From contig JACJYK010000001.1 in assembly GCA_020636135.1 (NCBI GenBank), forward strand, positions 1,660,501 through 1,724,500: a stretch of 64,000 nt of DNA, written 5' to 3'. Below the pieces are notes generated by a model, which worked only from the letters and a program-made list of their open reading frames with translations, was not told the origin of the DNA and did no database searches. The position numbers and the translations under genes are program-made. The number at the start of each line of letters is the position of its first letter. Within the stretch, counting starts at the first letter, position 1. Below are positions 26,662 through 35,908 of this stretch, piece by piece. The DNA comes from Lewinellaceae bacterium. GTDB taxonomy: Bacteria; Bacteroidota; Bacteroidia; Chitinophagales; Saprospiraceae.

Positions 26662-27408
26662 TCAGGCTTCTCCGGGCGGCGCGTCCAGCATGTCTTCAAT
26701 GCCAAATATCCCTGGATGCCCGGGTAACCATTCAGCGGCCATGACTGCTCCGGCTACAAATCCCTGACGATTGAATGCCTTGTGTTCCAATGCAATCTGG
26801 TCGACTTCTGAAGTAAACACAATGCGGTGCGTGCCAGGTATCTCTCCTTCACGGTATGATTCAATGGGTATGGATCCTTCCGGCTGAAGTCCTTGCACCA
26901 TACGGTTCCAGGACCTGTAGCGGGAGAGGGAAAACACTAATTTTTGTGCAGTTGTAATGGCCGTCCCGCTGGGTGCATCCAGTTTGTGGATGTGATGCCA
27001 CTCTTCGATACGGGGGAGGTATTCGGGAAAACCATCCATGAGGCCGGCGAAGCTGGATGCCATTTTCCAGAAAAGATGGACGCCAATGCTGAAATTGGAT
27101 GCATACAACAATGCTCCATTGTTTTCATGGCATAATGCGGTGACTTCGGAAAGCTGATCGTACCACCCGGTGGTGCCGCAAACAATCGGGATGCCGGCCT
27201 TAAGACACGTCTCAATGTGCTTAACGGCAGCTTCAGGCTGGGTGAATTCAATAGCTACATCAATATTTAAATTGCGGAGATCAGCTATTTCATCCAACTC
27301 GTTTTCATTGGTAACATCAATGATCTTGACCACCTGGTGCCCTCTTTGTTCAGCCAGGGTGTGGATCAGTTTACCCATCTTTCCGTACCCGATCAACAGG
27401 ATGTCCAT
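26662..27408 (-). CDS. dapB: 4-hydroxy-tetrahydrodipicolinate reductase
   Basis: The 248-residue enzyme makes tetrahydrodipicolinate for lysine and peptidoglycan synthesis. The nucleotide-binding start is LLIGYGKMGK. The catalytic and substrate segment is EEWHHIHKLDAPSGTA, and CGTTGWYDQ is present. In many Bacteroidota dapB follows parB and a DUF5683 gene; here that cluster is about 9 kb away and dapB is a single gene. Confidence 0.95.
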   Translation of the reverse strand: MDILLIGYGKMGKLIHTLAEQRGHQVVKIIDVTNENELDEIADLRNLNIDVAIEFTQPEAAVKHIETCLKAGIPIVCGTTGWYDQLSEVTALCHENNGALLYASNFSIGVHLFWKMASSFAGLMDGFPEYLPRIEEWHHIHKLDAPSGTAITTAQKLVFSLSRYRSWNRMVQGLQPEGSIPIESYREGEIPGTHRIVFTSEVDQIALEHKAFNRQGFVAGAVMAAEWLPGHPGIFGIEDMLDAPPGEA

Positions 27409-27477
27409 TTCTGAAATTGGTATTTTGGTATAAAGATATCAAGTGCGGGTAAGGTAGTCCAATATTCATAGGATGGA

Positions 27478-27506
27478 TTGGAAATTAGGTAATTTGTATA
27501 TCTTTG
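27478..27506 (+). promoter_or_regulatory. Promoter for accD (TTG, 18 bp, TATCTTTG)
   Basis: TTG at 27478-27480 and TATCTTTG at 27499-27506 form the best complete Bacteroidota promoter in the window. Transcription should start near 27513, about 36 bp before ATG 27549. Confidence 0.65.
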
Positions 27507-27548
27507 CCCCGATACCATGAGCATACCTTCTGGACAAAAGACGAGTAT

Positions 27549-28388
27549 ATGGGTTGGTTTAAAAGACTTAAAGAAGGTATTCAGACTGCTACTAAGTTTA
27601 AAAAGGAAACTCCGGATGGTCTTTGGCACCAATGTACCAAGTGCAAAGAGACCTCTACCTATAAAGAATTCAAGGAGAATTACTTCAAATGCATTAAATG
27701 TGGCCATCACGAAAGGATAGGCTCTCACGATTATTTTGACCTGATCTATGACGGGAAGTACGATGAACTTTTCGATGATCTTATATCGACTGATTTTCTG
27801 AAATTCACCGACTTGACATCCTACGATGAGCGTATTGAAAAGGCCCATCGTAAGACCGGCCTGTGGGATGCGATCACGGTAGCCTCCGGGAAAATCAATA
27901 AAAAGCCGCTGGTTACCGCAGCCATGGATTTTTCGTTTATCGGAGGTTCTATGGGCTCCGTGGTAGGAGAAAAGATTGCCCGTAGCATCGATGTGTGTCT
28001 GCGGGAAAAATCGCCGCTGCTCATCATCTCAAAATCGGGTGGTGCACGCATGATGGAATCAGCCTTTTCATTGATGCAAATGGCAAAGACTTCTGTAAAA
28101 CTTACTCAGCTGGCAGACGCCAGAATTCCATATTTTTCATTGATGACGGATCCTACCACAGGGGGGGTAACCGCTTCTTTCGCCATGCTCGGCGATGTCA
28201 ATTTTGCCGAACCTAATGCTTTGATCGGATTTGCCGGACCCCGCGTGATCAAAGAAACCATAAAGAAGGACCTGCCGGAAGGGTTCCAGTCTTCGGAATA
28301 CCTTCTTGAGCACGGCTTCCTGGATTTTATCATTGACCGGTCACAACTCAAGGAAAGGCTGGTTGAATTGATGGACTTTTTCGGATAA
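27549..28388 (+). CDS. accD: Acetyl-CoA carboxylase carboxyltransferase, beta subunit
   Basis: The 279-residue subunit moves the carboxyl group from biotin to acetyl-CoA for fatty acid synthesis. A zinc ribbon is formed by C29, C32, C48 and C51, followed by the carboxyltransferase core (SGGARMMESAFSLMQMAK, TDPTTGGVTASFAMLGD). ATG 27549 (MGWFKRLKEGIQT) is chosen because the longer frame begins inside the promoter at TTG 27504. The following Nudix gene starts 2 bp after the stop. Confidence 0.96.
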   Translation: MGWFKRLKEGIQTATKFKKETPDGLWHQCTKCKETSTYKEFKENYFKCIKCGHHERIGSHDYFDLIYDGKYDELFDDLISTDFLKFTDLTSYDERIEKAHRKTGLWDAITVASGKINKKPLVTAAMDFSFIGGSMGSVVGEKIARSIDVCLREKSPLLIISKSGGARMMESAFSLMQMAKTSVKLTQLADARIPYFSLMTDPTTGGVTASFAMLGDVNFAEPNALIGFAGPRVIKETIKKDLPEGFQSSEYLLEHGFLDFIIDRSQLKERLVELMDFFG

Positions 28389-28390
28389 CT

Positions 28391-29032
28391 ATGCAAGCAA
28401 GTTTGAAAACTGCGCAACACCCTTTTTTCGAGTACCTCAAGCGTGTCAGGGCAATTGCACATATCGGATTGGTTTACGCTGAAAATGATTATCAGAAAGA
28501 ACGTAACCAGGAGATCATCGATTTGACACAGGAAATGGTCCAGCAGTTGACGGACATTCCCATGAAACAAATCAAGGGTTACTTTGCTGCGCCTACCGAG
28601 TACATCACTCCGAAGGTAGATGTCCGGGCCGTGGTATTTGACCCGGATGGCCGGCTACTGATGGTTAGGGAAAAGGCCGATGGAATGTGGGCCCTACCGG
28701 GCGGCTGGGCTGACATTGGTCTTTCTCCCAGTGAGTGCGCGGTCAAAGAAACTTTTGAAGAAACCGGCTTTACCGTTGAGCCTAAAAAGTTGTTGGCTGC
28801 CGTTGATGCCAAATATTTCAACCACCCTCCACAGCCCCACGCGATCTATAAACTATTTATTGAATGTTACCTCACCGGAGGGGAAGCGCAAATCACCCAT
28901 GATATTCTCGAAGTTGGATTTTTTGACCTTCATGAAATGCCTCCGCTTTCTCTGGAGCGTAACTCTCAGGACCAGATTGACCTGGTATTCGCCTACCGGG
29001 ATAACCCGGATAAACTGGTGACCTTTAATTAG
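28391..29032 (+). CDS. NUDIX hydrolase with N-terminal helical domain
   Basis: The 213-residue protein has an N-terminal helical domain (about 1-65) like that of ADP-ribose or nucleoside-sugar Nudix enzymes. The Nudix box is GGWADIGLSPSEC followed by VKETFEETGF. The usual REVxEE reads KETFEE, so one conserved Arg is Lys while the metal-binding glutamates remain. It is cotranscribed with accD (2-bp gap) and ends 3 bp from converging bshC. The substrate is unknown. Confidence 0.87.
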   Translation: MQASLKTAQHPFFEYLKRVRAIAHIGLVYAENDYQKERNQEIIDLTQEMVQQLTDIPMKQIKGYFAAPTEYITPKVDVRAVVFDPDGRLLMVREKADGMWALPGGWADIGLSPSECAVKETFEETGFTVEPKKLLAAVDAKYFNHPPQPHAIYKLFIECYLTGGEAQITHDILEVGFFDLHEMPPLSLERNSQDQIDLVFAYRDNPDKLVTFN

Positions 29033-29035
29033 GTT

Positions 29036-30625
29036 CTATTCCTCAAACAATAAAAACCGGGGATCGAGCGGATCAAAGTAGGGTAGGAGTGCATCCAGCC
29101 AGTGACTTCCCTGTCGGGTGTAGATGGGCAGGAAGTTATTGTACCGCTCCTGCAGGGTATGGTTCGGGAATAATAGGTGATGGTTGTGGAGCAGGCGGTT
29201 GATCACAGGTTCCTGTTTCCTTTTTTCGGCCCGGACCATTTTTTGTTCCAGCCGGTCCAGGTATTTATTCATGCGGACCTTGACACCCTCAATCGGATAG
29301 TTCAGCTTCGGATCGATTGACATTCCCTGTTGCTTCATATCATTAAAGAGTTCTTCCATTGCTTCCCGTGATCCGTCAAGGCTGATGTGGCTGGTGTCCC
29401 GGATATAATCGGCAATCAAACCATCCGTGTTGGAGACAAAATAATCGGTCAGGGGCAGACCTCCTTTCCGGATGCTGGCCTGAGCATGCTGATCCAGCCA
29501 GGCAGCTGAATTTCGCCGCACGAGCATTGGGAATGGCAATCCGTAGAAATCAAATTGCCGTTTGCGTTCCAGCCAATAGGCTAACTCGCCACCTCCTCCG
29601 ATGTAGGCAAGGTTTGGCACGATGGTTTCCTGATATAAGGGGCGTAAGATCACGTTTGGACTGAATCGTTCCGGATGCTGCTCTGCCAGGTTCAGTAATT
29701 CCTGACGTGTAAAGCGCTGCAGGCTTTCAACCAAAAAATACCCTTCTTCATCCTGATCAATGCGTTCACGTTGATTCCCGTGAAAGTAGAAAAGATTGAT
29801 GTCGCGTACATAAGCCTGCGCTTGATATCCGGCTGCTTCCAGCTCTGCCTGCACCGGCGGTACCAGTGTGGCTGACCGGTGTGCCACCAGATCGTCGATG
29901 ATGATCTTTTTAAACGCAGATTTAAAGCCTGGTTCATCCATGTTGAGGATGACCAGACCCATGCGGCCGAATAGGTAATGAATAAATCGAATGGTCGCTT
30001 CCGCGTAATTGTAATTGCCGGTATAACAGGTACGCAGCGTGCGGATCACCTCTTCCGTAAAGGAACCATCACCCAGGATGCGCTTCACATCTTCGATGCA
30101 TTCCGGAAGTCCTTCCAGGGAGAGCCTCCCACAGGCACCTCCGGTCTGGGGGTGCTGCCATTCAATGGTTTTGTCTCCTAGATGAAGGTGATTGATCTCT
30201 GCGAAGTCGTGATCCTCACCGCCAAGGATAAAGAGCGGAATAATACGTACATCCGGATTGTGTGCTTCGATCTGCTTACTCAGGTTGATGCAGGATAGAA
30301 TTTTGTAGATGTAATAAAGTGGACCCGTGAATAAGCTGGGTTGGTGGGCGGTGATGACGGTAAAGGTATTTTCAGAACGCAATTTATCTATCTGGTCCAG
30401 CGTCAGCGTATCGGTTTGCCGGTCCTGATATTGCCGTAGCAATGCATCAACCAGCAGATTACGGTCTACAGGATGTTTTTTCCGTTGTTCGATCAGCCTG
30501 GGAAAGGATTCAATGACAGGTTCGTACGTGTAAAAAGGGCGGAGTGCTGGATCTTGTTTGAGGTAGTGCAGGTCGCGGGAAGCTATGAAAGGCAAATCGT
30601 CGTAATCAATATAGGTCAAATGCAT
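29036..30625 (-). CDS. bshC: Bacillithiol synthase, cysteine-adding enzyme
   Basis: The 529-residue protein of the BshC family adds cysteine to glucosaminyl-malate, the last step of bacillithiol synthesis. Recognised segments are VITAHQPSLFTGPLYYIYKI, FILGGEDHDFAEINH and YIGGGGELAYWLERKRQF; the C-terminus has a coiled stretch (EQKMVRAEKRKQEP). ATG 30625 is chosen; the frame extends to a GTG at 30631. bshA and bshB are not in the window. A terminator lies directly upstream, so it is transcribed separately from the barrel gene. Confidence 0.92.
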   Translation of the reverse strand: MHLTYIDYDDLPFIASRDLHYLKQDPALRPFYTYEPVIESFPRLIEQRKKHPVDRNLLVDALLRQYQDRQTDTLTLDQIDKLRSENTFTVITAHQPSLFTGPLYYIYKILSCINLSKQIEAHNPDVRIIPLFILGGEDHDFAEINHLHLGDKTIEWQHPQTGGACGRLSLEGLPECIEDVKRILGDGSFTEEVIRTLRTCYTGNYNYAEATIRFIHYLFGRMGLVILNMDEPGFKSAFKKIIIDDLVAHRSATLVPPVQAELEAAGYQAQAYVRDINLFYFHGNQRERIDQDEEGYFLVESLQRFTRQELLNLAEQHPERFSPNVILRPLYQETIVPNLAYIGGGGELAYWLERKRQFDFYGLPFPMLVRRNSAAWLDQHAQASIRKGGLPLTDYFVSNTDGLIADYIRDTSHISLDGSREAMEELFNDMKQQGMSIDPKLNYPIEGVKVRMNKYLDRLEQKMVRAEKRKQEPVINRLLHNHHLLFPNHTLQERYNNFLPIYTRQGSHWLDALLPYFDPLDPRFLLFEE

Positions 30626-30641
30626 AAACACTCCGGTTGCT

Positions 30642-30681
30642 CGATAAAAAAAGAAGATCCAATAAGTCGACTTACTGGATC
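30642..30681 (-). terminator. Terminator of the outer-membrane barrel gene (26-bp palindrome)
   Basis: Positions 30656-30681 are a near-perfect palindrome centred on GTCGAC. In the minus-strand RNA its single mismatch becomes a G-U pair, and it is followed by TTCTTTTTTT. It separates the barrel gene from bshC. Confidence 0.8.
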
Positions 30682-30729
30682 ATCACTGCTTGCAAAGTAA
30701 CAAAATATTTTATCGACCGTTCACGGGGT

Positions 30730-31371
30730 CTATAAGGTTATTGCCAATGAAGCGATCATTCTGCTGGGGCTTTGATCAAAATTAAATTGGGTGTTATTCC
30801 AGACAATGTGATCGCCGAATTTTGAGAAATTGCCTTCGTACCGCAGATCGATCTGAAATTTCCAAAGATCAATACCGATACCACCCTGCCAGCCGTAAGT
30901 CAATTCCTTAAACTTCTGACTGTAACCATCCAGATCGAACAATTCAGAAGTGGAATTTATAAAGACGTGCCCCACCGGACCTATGCCCAGCCGGAAAGGC
31001 CCCAGACGGGGTCCAAATAAAACAGGTATGTCCAGATACTGGTATTTTTCATGCAATGTTTTCTGAATGACATCGGTCTCCCGAAAGTCCTGTATGTTAA
31101 AGGCTACACTATTGGAATTAAAGACGGCTTCAGGCTGGATGAAGAATCCGCCCAGGTTGATCTGCGCCAGTATTCCAAAATGGATTCCCAAATCGGCCTG
31201 CTGAACTTTGATGTCCAGGTCTTTTAAGGACTCCGAATTGGATATGATCAAATCATTGGGACTCAGGTTGTAGGAACTCAGTCCGCCTTTGAATCCAAAT
31301 TTGAATTGAGCCATTGCCGGGGTTGTTGACAAGGCCAAACCGATCAATAAGAGAAGATACATCCTTTTCAT
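30730..31371 (-). CDS. Outer-membrane beta-barrel protein (PorT-like fold)
   Basis: The 213-residue protein has a signal peptide (1-21, ending TPAMA) followed by alternating hydrophobic strands, with GFKGGLSSYNLS at the start and FDQSPSRMIASLAITL at the end. It resembles the small PorT-like/OMP_b-brl barrels common in Bacteroidota. The function is unknown. It is a single gene closed by its own terminator. Confidence 0.82.
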   Translation of the reverse strand: MKRMYLLLLIGLALSTTPAMAQFKFGFKGGLSSYNLSPNDLIISNSESLKDLDIKVQQADLGIHFGILAQINLGGFFIQPEAVFNSNSVAFNIQDFRETDVIQKTLHEKYQYLDIPVLFGPRLGPFRLGIGPVGHVFINSTSELFDLDGYSQKFKELTYGWQGGIGIDLWKFQIDLRYEGNFSKFGDHIVWNNTQFNFDQSPSRMIASLAITL

Positions 31372-31724
31372 ACTTACCTGTTTTCTTTGGTTTTACTTTA
31401 GAACGATACATCCGGGAGCCAGGTACACCTATTGGATGGTTTTAGAAATTATTTAACGAAAATGCAAAAATTTAACATTAAATGCAGTAGTAATGTGTAA
31501 TTAATTGAATATTAATCCATAATCTGGTGTGCCGCCGAACTTTTTACCTCATTGCATCAGGGGTTTTCCGTTGGTCCGTTTTAAGGTTTTGACAACCATT
31601 TTTGCTAGCGGAACAACTGGAATGGATCGGATCTTGTAAAACATTAACAGATCATTAATAGTCATCAACCCCCTGCAGGGCCCGCAAAATCGGAGCAATG
31701 CCAGGAAACCACTATTTTTGCGTG
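31372..31724. other. 353-bp intergenic region between diverging barrel gene and engB
   Basis: No supported reading frame or RNA is visible. It must hold the barrel-gene promoter (minus) and the engB promoter (plus). A short palindrome CCCTGCAGGG lies near 31674-31683. Confidence 0.5.
31713..31720 (+). promoter_or_regulatory. Candidate -7 box (TATTTTTG) next to the engB start
   Basis: An exact TAnnTTTG match ends 4 bp before ATG 31725, so if used the transcript would be nearly leaderless, or translation would begin further in. ATG 31698 lies upstream of it. Confidence 0.4.
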
Positions 31725-32324
31725 ATGAAGATCAGTGAAGTCGACTTTAAAGGGAGTTTTGTCTATCTCGATCAGTGCCCTGCAGACGGAATGCCCGAAT
31801 ATGCCTTTATTGGACGAAGTAATGTAGGGAAATCCAGCCTGATCAACCTTCTGACCAACCGTAAGGAGATTGCTAAAGTATCCGGTTCGCCGGGTAAGAC
31901 TCAGACCTTGAATTTCTTTCTGGTGGATCAGTCCTGGTATCTGGTAGACCTGCCCGGATATGGGTATGCCCGGATTTCGAAAAAGCAAAGGCAACGCTGG
32001 AAGCAAATGATCGAAAACTACATTGGCAAGCGGACGACACTGATCAACACCTTTGTACTGATCGACAGCAACATTCCACCACAGCCTATAGATTTGCAAT
32101 TCATCAACTGGCTTGGAGAGGCCGGGATACCTTTCAGTATCGTATACACCAAAGAAGACAAATCCAAAAGTCTGGAACTGGCCCAGAATCACCAGGCTTT
32201 TCGGCGTGAAATGCTGAAATCCTGGAGCGAAATGCCTCCTGAATTCCACACCTCCACTGTGACAAAAATGGGGGATGACAGCATATTAATGTATATTGCA
32301 AATCTGAATGAGGGTTTAAGGTAA
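31725..32324 (+). CDS. yihA: Ribosome biogenesis GTP-binding protein YihA/EngB
   Basis: The 199-residue GTPase assists large-subunit assembly. G1 is GRSNVGKSS (30-38), G3 is DLPGYGYA and G4 is TKEDKSK. The start at ATG 31725 gives MKISEVDFKGSF; the longer version from 31698 adds nine residues that look unrelated. The stop codon is directly followed by the ATG of the acyltransferase gene, so the two form an operon. Confidence 0.93.
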   Translation: MKISEVDFKGSFVYLDQCPADGMPEYAFIGRSNVGKSSLINLLTNRKEIAKVSGSPGKTQTLNFFLVDQSWYLVDLPGYGYARISKKQRQRWKQMIENYIGKRTTLINTFVLIDSNIPPQPIDLQFINWLGEAGIPFSIVYTKEDKSKSLELAQNHQAFRREMLKSWSEMPPEFHTSTVTKMGDDSILMYIANLNEGLR

Positions 32325-34034
32325 ATGAGTAAGGATCCTGTTTATAAAATATATCCTCAGATCTGGCCCAACCTGGAAGACTGGCCAATCTATAAGCTGA
32401 GTGAAGACCGGTTGGCTTTTATAGAAGAAGTCAATCAATACGCTTATCAGAACCTGAAAGCCAAGCACGGTGACAATCTGGAGACCTTACTGTCCAAGAC
32501 CATCTATCTTGAGAAGATCCGGATCAAAGAAGAACCCTGGAAGGCGGACCCACCTCAGGAAACCCTGTTTTGGAAACGACTGCTCTCCCGGCTGAAAGAC
32601 GCCTATTTTTCTGAAAACAGGACGCAGATAGAAGATGACCTCCTGCGCATCATCATTCAGCGATATACCGAAGAGATCGTCGGGAATTTTAAGATCAAAA
32701 CCTTCAAGTTTGCCAGGAAAGCCCTGACAGCATTTTTTCACCGCCTGCTGAACACCGCTGCCAGCCGTAATTTTATGCGGATGTTTGCGACCAAACACCG
32801 GCTTTACGAGCGAATGAAAGTGCAGGGTCCTATCGATAAAATCAGGACGCTCGCTCAGAAAGGAACTCTGGTGGTGGTACCTACCCATTTCAGCAATCTG
32901 GATTCCATTCTTATAGGCTATGCCCTGGATCAGGTCATGGGATTGCCGGCATTTTCCTATGGAGCCGGACTGAATCTTTACAATAGCGAGTTTTTCGGTT
33001 ATTTTATGAACCGTCTTGGCGCCTACCGGGTAGACCGGCGCAAGAAAAATCCCATTTACCTGGAGGTTCTGAAATCCATGAGTACCCTGTCCATCGAAAG
33101 GGGTGTCCATAGCTTATTTTTTCCGGGTGGAACACGGTCCCGTGATGGCGCCCTGGAAGACCGGTTGAAACTTGGATTGATGGGTACGATCATTGAAGCC
33201 CAGCGTGAAATATTCAAGAAGGAGAAAAAAACGAAGATCTTTATCATACCACTGGTACTGAGTTATCACAGTGTACTGGAAGCCAATTACCTGATCAACC
33301 AGCATCTTGCAAGGATCGGCAAGGAAAAATACCTGACTGCAGAGGATGAGTTCAAGAGCATTACGAACATTCTGAACTTCGCCTGGAAGTTCTTCTCTGC
33401 CAGTTCGGACATAACCCTGTCATTTGGTAATCCCATAGATATTGCCGGTAATGATGTTGACGATGATGGCAATAGTTTTAACGAACACGGAATGCCGATC
33501 GAGGTGAAAGATTACTTTGTTCTCAACAATGAGTTGGGCGTCAATGAGCAGCGTGAACAAGTCTATACCAAATTGTTGGGTGAGAAGATCGGCGAACGTT
33601 TTCTGAAAGAGAATATCGTACTGAGCAGTCATGCTGTGGCATTTGGTGCCTTTGAGGTCCTGAAAAAACAGCTCAGGGAAAACGACCTGTTCAGTGTATT
33701 GCGACTACCGGAAGAGGATTTCGTGTTTGACCAGGAATTATTCAATCGTTACATCTCCGTCCTGCAGAAAGCCCTGATTGATGCCGAACAGGCAGGAAGG
33801 TTAAAACTATCACGGAAAATACGTGGATCGGTGCAGGAGCTGATTGAGGACGGTATACGTAATCTGGGCGTCTTTCATGCCAAGAAACCAATTGAAATCA
33901 ACAATCAGGGGCAATTGGTCAGCGAGGACTTTAAAGTGTTGTTTTACTACCATAACCGACTTACCGGATATGAGCTGGATCTTGAAGTGGAAGATCGAAT
34001 GAAGTCGAGTGCCGTTACGGCAAAAAATGCCTGA
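32325..34034 (+). CDS. Glycerol-phosphate acyltransferase family protein (PlsB/PlsC-like)
   Basis: The 569-residue protein has an acyltransferase core with the HxxxxD motif in PTHFSNLDSILIG (about residue 188) and the phosphate-binding FFPGGTRSRDGAL. It should acylate glycerol-3-phosphate or lysophosphatidate at the membrane. It is much longer than PlsC (about 240) and shorter than E. coli PlsB (about 800), with long helical flanks of unknown role. It starts directly after the engB stop. Confidence 0.87.
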   Translation: MSKDPVYKIYPQIWPNLEDWPIYKLSEDRLAFIEEVNQYAYQNLKAKHGDNLETLLSKTIYLEKIRIKEEPWKADPPQETLFWKRLLSRLKDAYFSENRTQIEDDLLRIIIQRYTEEIVGNFKIKTFKFARKALTAFFHRLLNTAASRNFMRMFATKHRLYERMKVQGPIDKIRTLAQKGTLVVVPTHFSNLDSILIGYALDQVMGLPAFSYGAGLNLYNSEFFGYFMNRLGAYRVDRRKKNPIYLEVLKSMSTLSIERGVHSLFFPGGTRSRDGALEDRLKLGLMGTIIEAQREIFKKEKKTKIFIIPLVLSYHSVLEANYLINQHLARIGKEKYLTAEDEFKSITNILNFAWKFFSASSDITLSFGNPIDIAGNDVDDDGNSFNEHGMPIEVKDYFVLNNELGVNEQREQVYTKLLGEKIGERFLKENIVLSSHAVAFGAFEVLKKQLRENDLFSVLRLPEEDFVFDQELFNRYISVLQKALIDAEQAGRLKLSRKIRGSVQELIEDGIRNLGVFHAKKPIEINNQGQLVSEDFKVLFYYHNRLTGYELDLEVEDRMKSSAVTAKNA

Positions 34035-34052
34035 GACAGAAATATCTTTTAG

Positions 34053-34592
34053 ATGTTCATTGTATTTGACCTGGAAACGACATGCTGGGATGGTAACCCG
34101 CCTACGGAGATCAGGGAGGTGATCGAGATCGGAGCCCTTCGGCTGGACCGGTTCGGACATGTGCAAAGTCAGTTTAATCGTTTTGTCCGGCCTACTCATT
34201 TTCCAATGTTGTCCCCATTCTGCAAGAGACTCACCTCCATAACCCAGATTGATGTCAACCGGTCGTCCACATTCGACCGGGCCATCAAAGAATTCTACGA
34301 CTGGATCAGACCGGAAGATGATGAATACCTGCTCTGCGCCTGGGGCAATTTTGACCAGAAGCAACTTATGCGGGAATGTGATATGCACCAGGTCGACAGT
34401 CTGTGGCTGGAACCTTACATAAACATCAAGAAACAATACCACCGGATCCGTAGATTGAAGCATACCCATGGCCTGAAGTCCACCGTACAGCGGGAAGGTT
34501 TTGAGTTTGAAGGGCACCATCACCGGGCTGAAGCAGATGCCCTTAATCTGGCCAAGATTGTCTCGAAATTTGTCGATGAATGGATGTTCTGA
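34053..34592 (+). CDS. 3'-5' exonuclease of the ERI1/KapD type
   Basis: The 179-residue DEDDh nuclease has Exo I FDLETTCWDG, Exo II near CAWGNFDQKQL, and Exo III HHRAEADALNLAKI with the catalytic His and Asp. Relatives include KapD and eukaryotic ERI1, which trim RNA ends. It follows the acyltransferase gene by 18 bp and may belong to the engB operon. The next 208 bp (34593-34800) hold no clear gene. Confidence 0.86.
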   Translation: MFIVFDLETTCWDGNPPTEIREVIEIGALRLDRFGHVQSQFNRFVRPTHFPMLSPFCKRLTSITQIDVNRSSTFDRAIKEFYDWIRPEDDEYLLCAWGNFDQKQLMRECDMHQVDSLWLEPYINIKKQYHRIRRLKHTHGLKSTVQREGFEFEGHHHRAEADALNLAKIVSKFVDEWMF

Positions 34593-34800
34593 TGAACGAT
34601 GGCGGCAATGAGCAAACCCTCCATCTTTGGTGCGGAGACAGCCCATGCCAATGCCGGCAGGGTAACCTTCAGCTTATAGCAATGTAATTTTTGAATTGGT
34701 TTTCATGCTCCCATCTGTTTGAGTATATGAATTTCACAGGTTCGTCTATATTCTGCAGTACTTGTGGAACTCCTTACTTTAATTGGCGGTAATTGCAATT

Positions 34801-35520
34801 ATGATGAGAAAGCTATTCCTTTTTACGATCCTACTCATTGCCGGTGTATCCGCTATGGCCCAACGAGGTGTTATGACCTTTTCAGTAACGGAATTTAAGT
34901 TGCCTGACTCCCTCGCGAGACAAATGGATACGCTGGAGTCCAGGAGCGGTCTTCCACTGGAGAATATGTTCAGGCAGGTTCATCTCAATGTTTATTTTAA
35001 GCCAGACTTCACCAGGACGGAGGTAACCATTATGAACGGAGTTATCAAGCTGAATTATTATTGGAACCGCGGGAGTAATGAAGTAATGCTTTTTTCCGAT
35101 GTTTTCGGCCGGAGAACCAAAGTGAAGTTGGATCCGCTCGCTATGGGAACCTTGAATGCGGATGAAATCGCGGAAGAAGATTTACATATTCAGCGTTTCC
35201 CGGAAGATCACAAGACGATCATGGGACTGCCGGTGCAACGGGTACGGGTATCTTCATCCGCAAATGGACCAGGAATAGATTTGTTTGTTTGCCCAAGTCT
35301 GAAGATCCCGTTCGTTGGCTATGGGATCGAACAATTCACGACCGATTTGCTGGGAGGCACCCCTTTGGGTTACCGGCTAAATGAAGGTCCACTGGCCGTT
35401 CAGTTTGAAGTGACCAAGCTGGAAAACCATGTTGACGAAGCGGCATTCCGGCTTCCGGGAGGATACACCGAAAAAAGTATGGAGGAATACATGCAGGAAT
35501 TTGGGTCTTTCCTTCATTGA
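34801..35520 (+). CDS. Secreted protein of unknown function
   Basis: Starting at ATG 34801 gives a clear signal peptide, MMRKLFLFTILLIAGVSAMAQ. The mature part of about 218 residues is beta-rich and contains a segment (DLFVCPSLKIPFVGYGIEQF) suggestive of DUF4412-like or similar Bacteroidota secreted proteins. I do not recognise a function. It precedes the SCP2 gene by 63 bp on the same strand. Confidence 0.7.
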   Translation: MMRKLFLFTILLIAGVSAMAQRGVMTFSVTEFKLPDSLARQMDTLESRSGLPLENMFRQVHLNVYFKPDFTRTEVTIMNGVIKLNYYWNRGSNEVMLFSDVFGRRTKVKLDPLAMGTLNADEIAEEDLHIQRFPEDHKTIMGLPVQRVRVSSSANGPGIDLFVCPSLKIPFVGYGIEQFTTDLLGGTPLGYRLNEGPLAVQFEVTKLENHVDEAAFRLPGGYTEKSMEEYMQEFGSFLH

Positions 35521-35583
35521 AAGGTCATTTTCTAAACCAATGCATAATCCGTATGTTTATTTGGCTCAAATCAGGATTAAACG

Positions 35584-35901
35584 ATGAATGCACGTGACTT
35601 TATATTTAAACTTCCGGAGAAAGTAAGGAAGGAGGCCGTTGAAGGAATGGAGACAATCTTTCATTTTGAATTATCCGGTGACGATGGAGGCGAATACACC
35701 CTGTCCCTTAAAGACGGTGTACTGACTGCAAATGAAGGCCTGGTGGGCGATCCGCGGTGTGTTGTGAAATCAAGTGGCGATAATTTTATGAAAGTGGTAA
35801 CCGGCGATCTCAATCCACTGATGGCCATTCTGACAGGTAAACTTAAAGTGTCAAATCAGGGTGAGATGGTTCGTTATGCCAAGATTTTTGGCTTGATGTA
35901 A
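35584..35901 (+). CDS. SCP2 sterol-binding-fold protein
   Basis: The 105-residue protein spans one SCP2 lipid-binding domain, with DGVLTANEGLVGDPRCVVKSS and the C-terminal FMKVVTGDLNPLMAILTGKLKVSNQG typical of the family. It probably binds a hydrophobic ligand in the cytoplasm. It ends 7 bp from the converging DUF5683 gene. Confidence 0.85.
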   Translation: MNARDFIFKLPEKVRKEAVEGMETIFHFELSGDDGGEYTLSLKDGVLTANEGLVGDPRCVVKSSGDNFMKVVTGDLNPLMAILTGKLKVSNQGEMVRYAKIFGLM

Positions 35902-35908
35902 TATGCCA

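Noticed and set aside
33810..34646. 278-codon minus-strand frame over the acyltransferase/exonuclease junction
   Set aside because: Both plus-strand genes have intact catalytic motifs; the antisense frame has none.
34592..34687. 31-codon frame starting at the exonuclease stop (TGATG overlap), Cys-rich end
   Set aside because: Too short, without signal or conserved pattern, and not followed by a coupled gene.
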